The position numbers were made by a program, and so were the translations under genes. This document shows, in pieces, positions 14,283 through 22,420 of a stretch of 39,871 nt of DNA. Numbering within the stretch: the first letter of the stretch is position 1; each line of letters starts with the position of its first letter. The notes beneath the pieces were generated by a model. It was not told the DNA's origin. It searched no databases and saw only the letters and a program-made list of their open reading frames with translations. Origin of the DNA: Blastocatellia bacterium (GTDB lineage: Bacteria > Acidobacteriota > Blastocatellia > RBC074); the NCBI GenBank assembly GCA_016789725.1, contig JAEUQN010000049.1:1-39871 (forward strand), written 5' to 3'.

Positions 14283-16340
14283 ATGCGTCGCACATCATTC
14301 TTTCAAGTGGCACGAGTCGGGATTGATACCGGAGGCACGTTCACAGACTTCATTGCTATTTACAATCAACAAATTCGCTCTTTCAAGATTCCATCTACCC
14401 CGGATAACCCGGCACGGGCAATCTTGACAGGTCTCAAACGACTCCTGGCAGAACTGCCATCTGGCTTTGGCTTGGACATCGTACATGGGACAACTGTCGC
14501 AACCAACGCTTTGTTGGAACGAAAGGGCGCACGCCTTGCCTTGCTGACGACCGCAGGTTTTGAAGACGTTCTTGAAATTGGACGCCAGGCACGACCGGAT
14601 TTGTATAATCTTGCGGTCGAAAGGCCCGCGCCACTGGTTCCCGCAGCATTTCGTCTGGGAGTAAAAGAGCGCATCAGTTCGGATGGGGCGATCCTGGTGT
14701 CGCTTGATGACAAAGAACTCCAGTTGCTCGTCAAAAAAGTAAGGCAGCTTAAAGTCGAATCCGTTGCGATCTCATTACTTTTTTCCTTCGCCAACCCTGC
14801 TCATGAACGCGCGCTTGCGGCAGCCTGTGCCTCTCTGAATCTGCCCCTTTCGGTTTCGCATCAACTGCTGCCTGAGTATCGAGAATACGAACGTGTTTCG
14901 ACTGTCGTCAGCAATGCGTACTTAGCGCCAAAAGTCAGCCGATATTTGCAGGATTTACAATCTGGATTGCAAAGCCTGGTGGGCCAATCGGGACATCAAT
15001 TGCGCATCATGCAATCCTCTGGAGGGTCAATTTCCGCACATACGGCAGCGCAGGAACCCGTGCGAACGATTCTTTCCGGCCCGGCGGGCGGAGTGGTTGC
15101 GGCCACTCGTGTTGCCGCTTTGGCAGGCTTCACCAATTTCATTACCTTCGATATGGGCGGAACCTCGACGGACGTCGCGTTGTGCCGTGGCTCGGCCTAC
15201 ACGACGAATGAAGCCAAAGTGACTGGTTTGCCCATTGCTGTCCCCGTTTTAGATATTCACACCGTTGGTGCTGGAGGCGGCTCAATCGCTACCGTAGATG
15301 TTGGCGGAGCGTTGCGCGTCGGCCCGGAATCCGCTGGCGCAAATCCTGGTCCCGCCTGTTATGGAATCGGAACACAGGCTACCGTCACAGATGCAAATGT
15401 TGTGTTGGGGCGATTTGGCGGGGGCGGTCTGTTGAGTGGTGCCATGAGTCTGGATCAAGGGCGTGCCGAACGGGCGATAGATGAGTTGGCAAAACAAATG
15501 TCGGCAGCCTCCCGAAAAAAAGTTACTCGCACGGATGCTGCCCTGGGCGTGGTTCGTGTTGCCAATGCGAATATGGAGCGGGCGCTTCGGTTGGTTTCTA
15601 TTGAGAGGGGGCAAGACCCCCGTGATTTTACGCTCGTCAGTTTTGGCGGGGCAGGCGGTCTACACGCCGTTGCTTTGGCTGAATCCTTGCGGATTCCTCG
15701 CGTTTTAATTCCTGCCTATCCGGGCGCATTTTCTGCTCTTGGGGTGTTGTTGGCAGATGTCATTAAAGATTACTCAAAGACAGTAATGCTAACGATTGCC
15801 GCTCAAGATGAAACGCGCGCAATGAATCATTTGTTGGTGAAGCAGCTTGCGCAAATGCAAAAAGTTGCTCAGAAGGAATTACGTGGTGAGGGCATTCAGC
15901 CACCTGAGATGCAATTCCAAAAATCGCTGTCAATTCGGTATCAGGGGCAATCCTTTGAACTCGAAGTACAATTTGCCGGAAATCTCACTCAGGCGATTTC
16001 GCTGTTTCATCAAACCCATCTCGAACGCTATGGGCATTCAAACGTTTCGGCTCCGCTTGAAATCGTCAGCGCGCGTTTGCGGGGTATTGGCCTCACTCAA
16101 AAACCAGAATTGAAAGCAAGTCGTAAACAAAATCGCGCCTCTAAACCGAGTTCTGAAGCCATCGTGCGATTGGCACGCAAAGCGCAGCGTGTTGCTGTTT
16201 ATACGCGTGAATCATTACCTGTCGGCTGCACTTTTTCTGCTCCGGCATTAATCGTCGAATACGGCTCCACAACGTTGTTGCCTCCCGGCTGGATCGCGCG
16301 AGTAGATGCTTGGAAGAACTTACTTTTGAGTATCGCCTAG
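14283..16340 (+). CDS. HyuA-like hydantoinase/5-oxoprolinase family protein
   Basis: ATP-dependent ring-opening or carboxylase family (N-methylhydantoinase A, 5-oxoprolinase N-terminal half, acetophenone/acetone carboxylase beta). The ASKHA-type phosphate loops are visible: GIDTGGTFTD (14-23), HGTTVATNALLERKGA, LSGPAGGVVAATR, FDMGGTSTDVAL, VGAGGGSIA, and GPESAGANPGPACYG. The 685-residue length is standard for HyuA. The C-terminal domain (VYTRESLPVG ... PALIVEYGSTTLLPPGW) is complete. HyuA proteins usually work with a HyuB partner encoded next door. None is present here; the next gene is a TPR protein 107 bp downstream. The substrate cannot be assigned. Confidence 0.9.
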   Translation: MRRTSFFQVARVGIDTGGTFTDFIAIYNQQIRSFKIPSTPDNPARAILTGLKRLLAELPSGFGLDIVHGTTVATNALLERKGARLALLTTAGFEDVLEIGRQARPDLYNLAVERPAPLVPAAFRLGVKERISSDGAILVSLDDKELQLLVKKVRQLKVESVAISLLFSFANPAHERALAAACASLNLPLSVSHQLLPEYREYERVSTVVSNAYLAPKVSRYLQDLQSGLQSLVGQSGHQLRIMQSSGGSISAHTAAQEPVRTILSGPAGGVVAATRVAALAGFTNFITFDMGGTSTDVALCRGSAYTTNEAKVTGLPIAVPVLDIHTVGAGGGSIATVDVGGALRVGPESAGANPGPACYGIGTQATVTDANVVLGRFGGGGLLSGAMSLDQGRAERAIDELAKQMSAASRKKVTRTDAALGVVRVANANMERALRLVSIERGQDPRDFTLVSFGGAGGLHAVALAESLRIPRVLIPAYPGAFSALGVLLADVIKDYSKTVMLTIAAQDETRAMNHLLVKQLAQMQKVAQKELRGEGIQPPEMQFQKSLSIRYQGQSFELEVQFAGNLTQAISLFHQTHLERYGHSNVSAPLEIVSARLRGIGLTQKPELKASRKQNRASKPSSEAIVRLARKAQRVAVYTRESLPVGCTFSAPALIVEYGSTTLLPPGWIARVDAWKNLLLSIA

Positions 16341-16447
16341 CTGGACGAGTCGAGAGCTTTTGACCTTTGGTTCAGCTCGCGTATAAACTATCCAATCACG
16401 ATCCCAAATAAACAACCTCCAAAAACTGGAAAGCTAAGGAATTAACG

Positions 16448-17428
16448 ATGAAAGCTATCAACGTCTTACCCCGAATCTTATGGAGCTTGCTCTTGGTGAC
16501 GATGGCGACTTTGGCGCAAGAGCAGAAGCCGCCTTCACAAGGCGAAATTGAAGCGGCGCAGAAAGTCCAAAATGCCAAAGACCTGCCTGCCAAAATGAAA
16601 CAGGCCGAAGAGTTCATGAAAAAGAATTCTAAAAGCTCGCTTCGTCCCAAAGTAGCAGAGTATTTATCAATCGAGATTGGCAACGTGATGGATGCCAAAC
16701 AACGACTTAGTTACATTGAATCTTACTCGAAGCTGTTTTCTTCCGAAGTGGAACAAGGTTTTCTGGCGACATCATTGGTGGATGCCTACGCGCAGACAGA
16801 TAAGCTGGACGAGGCCTTTAAACTGGCCCCTAAAGCCTTTGAAAAGTCGCCTGACAATGTGCTGTTAATGACGCAATTGGCGCTCAAAGGATCGAATGCG
16901 GTCCGACAAGGCAATGCCCAATATAGTGAGCCAAGCAAGCAATATGCACTCAAAGCGATTGAGATGATCGAAACCGATAAAAAGCCCGCAAACATTAATG
17001 ACCAATATTGGGGCGAGATTAAATCAAAATGGTTGCCGGAATTGCATCAGGCTTTGGGCTTTATTGCCTTTTCTGCAGGCGATGGCGCAGAAGCGAAGGT
17101 GCGTTTTCAAAAAGTCGTTCAGTTGAATCCGCAAAATCCCAACGGCTATTTGATGATGGCGAGCTTTGCCGATGGCGACTACCAACGAGCGGCGATGGAG
17201 TACAACACAGCATCCGGTGCCGCCAAGGACGGGGCGCTCAAAAAAGCATACGAACATTTGGATTCGGTGATTGATTATTACGCGCGGGTGGTGGCGCTAA
17301 CAGAACCAAAGCCGGAATACAAACAAATTCACGATCAGGTTTTACCTGCCTTGCAGGATACCTACAAAGTTCGCAAAGGCTCACTCGATGGCCTGCAACA
17401 GTTAATCGAGAAATATAAGAAGCAGTAG
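16448..17428 (+). CDS. Secreted TPR-repeat protein
   Basis: 326 residues with an N-terminal signal peptide (MKAINVLPRILWSLLLVTMATLAQ). The rest is almost wholly helical and built of TPR-like units: AYAQTDKLDEAFKLAPKAFEKSPDNVLLM, then ALGFIAFSAGDGAEAKVRFQKVVQLNPQNPNGYLMMASFADGDYQRAAMEYNTAS. It ends in a charged helix (LDGLQQLIEKYKKQ). It probably acts as a periplasmic or outer-membrane scaffold. No catalytic signature is present. GGAATTAACG precedes the ATG, giving a weak ribosome-binding site. A terminator follows directly. Confidence 0.8.
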   Translation: MKAINVLPRILWSLLLVTMATLAQEQKPPSQGEIEAAQKVQNAKDLPAKMKQAEEFMKKNSKSSLRPKVAEYLSIEIGNVMDAKQRLSYIESYSKLFSSEVEQGFLATSLVDAYAQTDKLDEAFKLAPKAFEKSPDNVLLMTQLALKGSNAVRQGNAQYSEPSKQYALKAIEMIETDKKPANINDQYWGEIKSKWLPELHQALGFIAFSAGDGAEAKVRFQKVVQLNPQNPNGYLMMASFADGDYQRAAMEYNTASGAAKDGALKKAYEHLDSVIDYYARVVALTEPKPEYKQIHDQVLPALQDTYKVRKGSLDGLQQLIEKYKKQ

Positions 17429-17436
17429 AAAACGAG

Positions 17437-17496
17437 CAAGAGGCGCGGCAGCACGGATGCCTGCATTGAGTTCTTCCGTGCCTCTTGTTTTTATTT
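17437..17496. terminator. Terminator between convergent TPR and esterase genes
   Basis: CAAGAGG (17437-17443) pairs with CCTCTTG (17481-17487), and further in CACGGA pairs with TCCGTG, separated by a bulge on one side. On the plus strand TTTTT (17488-17492) follows at once, which fits rho-independent termination of the TPR gene. On the minus strand a looser T-run (CTCGTTTTCT) follows, so it may serve the esterase gene too. The T-run overlaps the esterase stop codon. Confidence 0.6.
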
Positions 17497-19521
17497 GCGT
17501 GGTTCAATGACGGGTGCTGGCGTCACCCATTCAACGATTGCGGTGTCCGTTAATTTTTCTTCTTTCACTCGCAGATTCTCTGCCAGATTGCGCCCCGAAA
17601 AACACTCCGAGATATTTTGGGACTGGAACTGCTTTCCGGTGTTGTGGATCAGCAGCGGAGTCAACGGCGCAATGGCGACGGCTGTGGTGAAATCGCCCGC
17701 CCGTCGAAGGCCAGGGATTGCCAGCCGTTTCAAAAACTCATCATCGTTGTTGTTGTTGAATTGCGTTGCATCAATCACCATCTGGTCAATGCCTGTCGCA
17801 AATCCCCGCGCCAGCAAGGTATACAATCCGCCTTCTTTCAGCCCAATCACATTTAATCGCGCCGCGCCTTTGATTTTGTTCAGATAGGCGATGGCTGTCA
17901 GCACGTCTTGCACACGTTGTGCATCGTTGAGCCGGTTATAGGTCGAAATAAAGTTGTACCTGGTTTTTTCACTGCTCCCATTTTGGCCGGGAAAGGCAGT
18001 CAGAAAAGCAACGGAATGCCCCGCTTTGACCAATTGGTCAATCAGCTCTTTGCTACCGGAAACAAATTCGCTATCGGGCGAAACGATCAATACATATGAT
18101 TCAAGTGGCTTGGTTTTGGGGCGCTTCGGACGCTCGGGTTTCCACATCTGCAAGCCTACCAAATCTCCTTTGCCTCGACGTGAAATCAAGGTGATGCCAG
18201 GAGGATTTTTGACCGTGCTAGCCAACTCTTCCGGTTTGGGGAACTCTGCCATTAACGCGTGTTTGAGTGCTGAACCATAAGTTAACTTAAACTGCTCGAC
18301 GGTTTCTGCATTTCGTGGCAGAGCATTCGCATACTGTTTTTGCCGGGCTGCAATCAACGCCTCGGTCAATTGTGATTCATTCAGTTCATTGGCCGGGCGA
18401 GGCGTACCATAAAACACGAGCAATTCTGTGAGCGTCGGAACACTGCTGGCTTTTTCCTGGATGGGCGTTGTTTCCGCGCGGCCCTGCAACCAGTGTGCAA
18501 ACCAGCCATAGACGGCCTCGCGGCTCTCTTTATGATAATTGTGAGGCGCATCAAATTGTGCGTATTTTACTTTGTCTTCTGCCTCAAACAGCCGATAGAT
18601 GCTTTGAATGGCGGGGAACTCAACGGTTGGCGTTTGCCTCGTCCAATCGCCTGTGGCGGCAATCATCATCATTGGGCGCGGGGCCATACACGCGCCAATT
18701 TCCATATTATTGGTGTCAATGCGCAGCAGCGGCGTATTTTCGCACAGACAACCACCCTGCATTGTGGACGAGATCATGTTGACCGGAGCCGAAACCTTCA
18801 GACGATCATCCACCGCATACAGCAAAAAGGTTTGCGTGCCACCACCCGATTCGCCCGTCACGCCGAGCCGATTTGCGTCCACTTCCGGCAGCGAGGCAAT
18901 AAAATCAACGGCGCGAATGGAGTTCCACAATTGCAATCCCAGCAAGTTGATGCCCCAGAGCGATTCGCGCACGAGGCCGGTTTTATGGCTGGCGTAATTG
19001 TGTGAAATGGCTGTGCTGTCGTTGTAGCCGACCATATCCCACGTAAAAGCGACATATCCCTGCCGTGCGAAATTGGCGGCTCGCCCCTGCCCGGAATTCA
19101 ATGGCTGGTTTTCCAAACGCCCGTACGCCCAGTGTCCGTGGGGACATAAAACCGCAGGCAGCTTACCGCTCACCTTTTTGGGCTTGTACAAATTGCCCGT
19201 GACGTAATGACCGGGGAAACTTTCAAAATATACTTTTTCAACTGTGTAATCGCCTTTGTCTACCAGCCCGAAAACTTTGGCGTTGAGCGGTGTCTTTTCC
19301 GGCATTGGTAACAAACCTGATGCGAAAAGAATTTGCCCGCGCAGATATTCCGTGCGCGCCTTCCACTCTTCTTTGGATTTATACGGCGTGAATTCGTAGA
19401 CGTGATCAAGGTGTTTGACCTCGCTCGCGCGCCGATCAGCAGTCGGAATATCTTGTGCCACAACGAAAGATGAAAGGAGCAATGTTAAAGGCGTCAGAGC
19501 AGTAGCTAATATCTTTTTCAT
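17491..19521 (-). CDS. Secreted acetyl-xylan-esterase-like hydrolase with two alpha/beta domains
   Basis: A 676-residue secreted protein (signal MKKILATALTPLTLLLSSFVVAQ). Residues ~100-345 form an AXE1/dienelactone-hydrolase-type alpha/beta hydrolase with nucleophile S225 in GESGGG, probable acid D292 (TGDW) and base H327 (APHNYH), plus a PHGHW oxyanion-hole region (127-131). This suggests deacetylation of polysaccharide or another ester cleavage. Residues ~470-676 look like a second alpha/beta hydrolase domain (YVLIVSPDSEFV, HSVAFLTAFPGQNG). There the nucleophile elbow reads GLKEGG (560-565), with Lys where Ser should be, so it is probably inactive. The start overlaps the DUF350 stop by 4 bp. 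The precise substrate is unknown. Confidence 0.8.
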   Translation of the reverse strand: MKKILATALTPLTLLLSSFVVAQDIPTADRRASEVKHLDHVYEFTPYKSKEEWKARTEYLRGQILFASGLLPMPEKTPLNAKVFGLVDKGDYTVEKVYFESFPGHYVTGNLYKPKKVSGKLPAVLCPHGHWAYGRLENQPLNSGQGRAANFARQGYVAFTWDMVGYNDSTAISHNYASHKTGLVRESLWGINLLGLQLWNSIRAVDFIASLPEVDANRLGVTGESGGGTQTFLLYAVDDRLKVSAPVNMISSTMQGGCLCENTPLLRIDTNNMEIGACMAPRPMMMIAATGDWTRQTPTVEFPAIQSIYRLFEAEDKVKYAQFDAPHNYHKESREAVYGWFAHWLQGRAETTPIQEKASSVPTLTELLVFYGTPRPANELNESQLTEALIAARQKQYANALPRNAETVEQFKLTYGSALKHALMAEFPKPEELASTVKNPPGITLISRRGKGDLVGLQMWKPERPKRPKTKPLESYVLIVSPDSEFVSGSKELIDQLVKAGHSVAFLTAFPGQNGSSEKTRYNFISTYNRLNDAQRVQDVLTAIAYLNKIKGAARLNVIGLKEGGLYTLLARGFATGIDQMVIDATQFNNNNDDEFLKRLAIPGLRRAGDFTTAVAIAPLTPLLIHNTGKQFQSQNISECFSGRNLAENLRVKEEKLTDTAIVEWVTPAPVIEPRK

Positions 19522-20360
19522 ATCCGAGTAATTAACAGGGCAGTTGCGATATAACCAACAGCTTCCAAAACGCCCGCACCAACGTTTTTGTCTTCGGCGA
19601 TCTCGTGATCCAATCTACCGTTATACAAGCTGAAACCTCCACCTAACATCAGCATCTGCACGACGATTTGGCGCACGGGATAAAACAACAGCGTGAGCAA
19701 TAAAAACAGGCCAAAGCTGATGAATCCCTCTTTGTAGCCTGTGAAGGTGCCTGCGACCGAATACCCCACCATCATTCCAATAGCTACCAGTAGTCCGGCA
19801 AACCCCAGTGCCGCCGCAACGTTTCCCTGACTAATCAAAGCCGCGTCATCATACGCCGTCAGCAAGCGGAAGAGATGCGTCAGCACGATCATCGCGGCCA
19901 AACCTGCCAACCAAAAGACGACCGTTGGAACCAATGCGCCGCCATCACCGGTTAGAATGCCACTGGTTAACCCGCTCACCGCCAGATACGCGCCTGCGGC
20001 TGTGATGCCTGCTGCGACATTGCCTTGTCCGATCTGTTCTTTTAGGTTTGTGCCTGTCAGCGTGCAATACCCGGTAAAGATCAACCCGGAAACTGTCAGC
20101 ACTACAATGCCTACGAAACCATAGGCTGCAACGTTTGCCAGATCATTCCAGAAGGAATGTGTAGGGCCGCCAAAAACTGGAATGATGACTTGAATAACAC
20201 CCAGCAGAAATCCCGCCAGGGCAATAGCGGCGGCCTTATTATCGTGATGGATCAAGGCTTCAGTCATTGAAACCCCGAGGACGAGTTGATATACACCTCG
20301 TGCAATCACGAGCAAAATTATCGCTGCTAATGCGACAAATCCGATGGTCGTTGCATCCAT
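19518..20360 (-). CDS. DUF350 membrane protein with four repeat units
   Basis: A 280-residue integral membrane protein with about eight hydrophobic segments. DUF350 proteins (YjfL type) are usually about 130 residues with a repeated half-unit. Here the same motif, N-x-A-[AG]-[AG] followed by a helix, occurs four times, anchored at N41 (HHDNKAAAIALAG), N114 (GQGNVAAGITAAG), N180 (SQGNVAAALGFAG) and N259 (AEDKNVGAGVLEAVG). That makes two full DUF350 units in tandem in one chain. The function of DUF350 is not known. The stop overlaps the esterase start (ATGA), implying translational coupling. Confidence 0.8.
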   Translation of the reverse strand: MDATTIGFVALAAIILLVIARGVYQLVLGVSMTEALIHHDNKAAAIALAGFLLGVIQVIIPVFGGPTHSFWNDLANVAAYGFVGIVVLTVSGLIFTGYCTLTGTNLKEQIGQGNVAAGITAAGAYLAVSGLTSGILTGDGGALVPTVVFWLAGLAAMIVLTHLFRLLTAYDDAALISQGNVAAALGFAGLLVAIGMMVGYSVAGTFTGYKEGFISFGLFLLLTLLFYPVRQIVVQMLMLGGGFSLYNGRLDHEIAEDKNVGAGVLEAVGYIATALLITRI

Positions 20361-20450
20361 AAAATCTCCTCAGAAAATGAAGAAGCAGCGAACGGCCTCT
20401 TCTGGTTTTTATTCTTTCCGAGCCTGAGCAATCGAATTATCTGTCATCCA

Positions 20451-20780
20451 TCACCATTTTTTGAAGATGAAAAAGACTGCGCCAATAATCATCAAAAAGC
20501 CCACCAGGTGATTCCATTTGATTTCTTCTTTCAAATAAAACGCCGAAAAGATACAGAAAATTACTAAGGTGATGACTTCTTGAATGATTTTGAGTTGTGA
20601 CGCGGTGAATTGTCCGTAACCCGCTCGATTGGCTGGAACTTGCAGGCAATATTCCGGCAAGGCGATCAGCCAACTGACAAGAATAACTTTCCACAGTGAA
20701 AAGCTTTTATATTTCAAATGCCCATACCAGGCAACCGTCATGAATACATTTGCGAGAATCAAGAGAATAATTGTTTGCAT
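20451..20780 (-). CDS. DUF486 / DMT-like small membrane protein
   Basis: 109 residues with four predicted membrane helices and the DUF486 pattern: NVFMTVAWYGHLK near the start, WLIALPEYCLQVPANRAGY in the middle, and TLVIFCIFSAFYLKEEIKWNHLVGF near the end. The family is related in fold to small multidrug-resistance/DMT transporters, but its transport role is unproven. It lies 90 bp upstream of the DUF350 gene and in the same direction. Confidence 0.88.
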   Translation of the reverse strand: MQTIILLILANVFMTVAWYGHLKYKSFSLWKVILVSWLIALPEYCLQVPANRAGYGQFTASQLKIIQEVITLVIFCIFSAFYLKEEIKWNHLVGFLMIIGAVFFIFKKW

Positions 20781-20874
20781 CTGACTTTGTATTTTATAGA
20801 GTTGGTGATTGATGTATGAGGAGGAAGCGATCCGTACTTCCTGAAAAATCTATGCGGAGAGAAGGATCGAGAAA

Positions 20875-22386
20875 CTATGCGTGAGTGGCGAAATCTGTCA
20901 AAATCTCACTTGCCGCGTTGAATCCTGGCGCGCCCATTACGCCGCCCCCAGGGTGCGTGCCGGAGCCGCATAAATACAGGTTACGAACCGGTGTCCGAGG
21001 CGACAATCGGCGTTGGAATAATTGATCTATACTCATCGCACCGTGAAAAATATTGCCACCAATCAGCCCATATTCCTGTTCAATATCGAGCGGTGAAATG
21101 ACTTTGCGATCCAGCACGATGTCGTAAATGTTAGGCACATATTCCGCCAACGTTGCCAGACAGCGATCCGCAAAGTCATTCTTCTTTGTCTCATCCCACA
21201 CGCCATCGCTCAAACAATAAGGCGCATATTGAGCAAAAACACTCATCAAATGTTTGCCCGCCGGAGCCAGCGAATCGTCATACGCCGTCGGGATGCCAAG
21301 TTCCAGCATGGGATGCGTCGAACATCGGCCCTGCGCGGCTTCCTCCCAGGCGCGATCCAAATATTCAATCGAATGCAAAATGTGCATCGTTGAGCGGTGC
21401 GGTAGGCCGAGGCCTTCCGTTGGATACGCCTTGAAATTCGGCAGCCCATCCAACAACAAATTGATCTTGACCGAGGTCCCTTCGGTTTGCCACCTTTCCA
21501 TTTGACCCCGAAAGTCTGAGGGGAGTGATGGTGCTTCCATCAGTTCTAAAAATGTCCGTTTAGGGTGAGCGTTAGAAACAATGATTGACCCGTAGATTTC
21601 TTCGCCACTGACCAATGCCACGCCATAGGCTTGATCCTCTTTGGTGAGGATTCGTTCGACTTTTGCCTCGGTGCGAATTGTTGCGCCGTGAGCCTGCGCG
21701 GCTTGCGCAATCGCGTTGGAAACTGCCCCCATCCCACCACGCAAAAAGCCCCACAATCCTCGTTGTCCCGCCGCCATTCCCATCAAGTGGTGGAGCATGT
21801 TGTAGGCGGTTCCCGGCGTCGAAGGCCCGCCGTTGTAGCCGATGATGCCGTCTGTCGCTAAGGTCGCTTTGACTTCGCCGGACTCGAACCACTCATCCAG
21901 CACGTCGTGAGTGCTTCGTTGTGAGAACGCCAGCAATTCGTCGGATGGATCAGGCGAAGTTTGCAGCAAGGTCGCTTCAAGTTGCGCACAAAGACGTTCG
22001 ATGTAATCACAGTAAGCGGGATATTGTTCTGCATCACGACTTGAGAATCGCGCAATTTCCGCCTGCGTTTTCGCTAGGTCCTGCCAAAAGAACAGATGTT
22101 GACCGTCGGGAAATGCCGTGAAAAATGGCGGGTCCTTCGGGTAAATGCGATAGCCGTATTGTGCGAGTTGAAGTTCGTCTACAATCCGAGGTTGAAGCAG
22201 TGAACAGAGATAGGACAGGGTCGAAACTTTACAGTTGGGAAACAGCTCTTCCGTGACGGCTGCCCCGCCGATCAAGGCCCGGCGTTCGAGCACACAGACC
22301 TTGCGGCCAGCGCGGGCCAGATAGGCTGCCGTAATCAGCCCATTGTGACCTGCCCCAATAATGATGACATCGTAAGTTTGTGACAT
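20875..22386 (-). CDS. PYROXD2-like FAD-dependent oxidoreductase (phytoene desaturase superfamily)
   Basis: 503 residues. The N-terminal FAD-binding Rossmann motif is DVIIIGAGHNGLITAAYLARAGRKVCVLER (6-35), followed by GGAAVTEELFP. The C-terminal family signature is YLCGSGTHPGGGVMGAPGFNAA. The layout matches the NAD(P)/FAD-dependent oxidoreductases related to PYROXD2 and carotenoid desaturases. There are no crt genes nearby, so carotenoid synthesis is not implied. The substrate is unknown. The start codon is 20 bp past the helicase stop, so the two genes are probably co-transcribed. Confidence 0.88.
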   Translation of the reverse strand: MSQTYDVIIIGAGHNGLITAAYLARAGRKVCVLERRALIGGAAVTEELFPNCKVSTLSYLCSLLQPRIVDELQLAQYGYRIYPKDPPFFTAFPDGQHLFFWQDLAKTQAEIARFSSRDAEQYPAYCDYIERLCAQLEATLLQTSPDPSDELLAFSQRSTHDVLDEWFESGEVKATLATDGIIGYNGGPSTPGTAYNMLHHLMGMAAGQRGLWGFLRGGMGAVSNAIAQAAQAHGATIRTEAKVERILTKEDQAYGVALVSGEEIYGSIIVSNAHPKRTFLELMEAPSLPSDFRGQMERWQTEGTSVKINLLLDGLPNFKAYPTEGLGLPHRSTMHILHSIEYLDRAWEEAAQGRCSTHPMLELGIPTAYDDSLAPAGKHLMSVFAQYAPYCLSDGVWDETKKNDFADRCLATLAEYVPNIYDIVLDRKVISPLDIEQEYGLIGGNIFHGAMSIDQLFQRRLSPRTPVRNLYLCGSGTHPGGGVMGAPGFNAASEILTDFATHA

Positions 22387-22390
22387 AGCG

Positions 22391-22420
22391 ATTATGACAA
22401 AAGTAATTATGACAAAAGTA
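22391..22420. repeat. Perfect 15 bp tandem duplication at the helicase stop codon
   Basis: ATTATGACAAAAGTA occurs twice in a row (22391-22405 and 22406-22420). On the minus strand each unit encodes Leu-Leu-Leu-Ser-stop, so the last codons and the stop of the SNF2 helicase are copied exactly once behind the real stop. The frame is kept because the unit is 15 bp. It has the look of a recent replication-slippage event. Confidence 0.9.
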
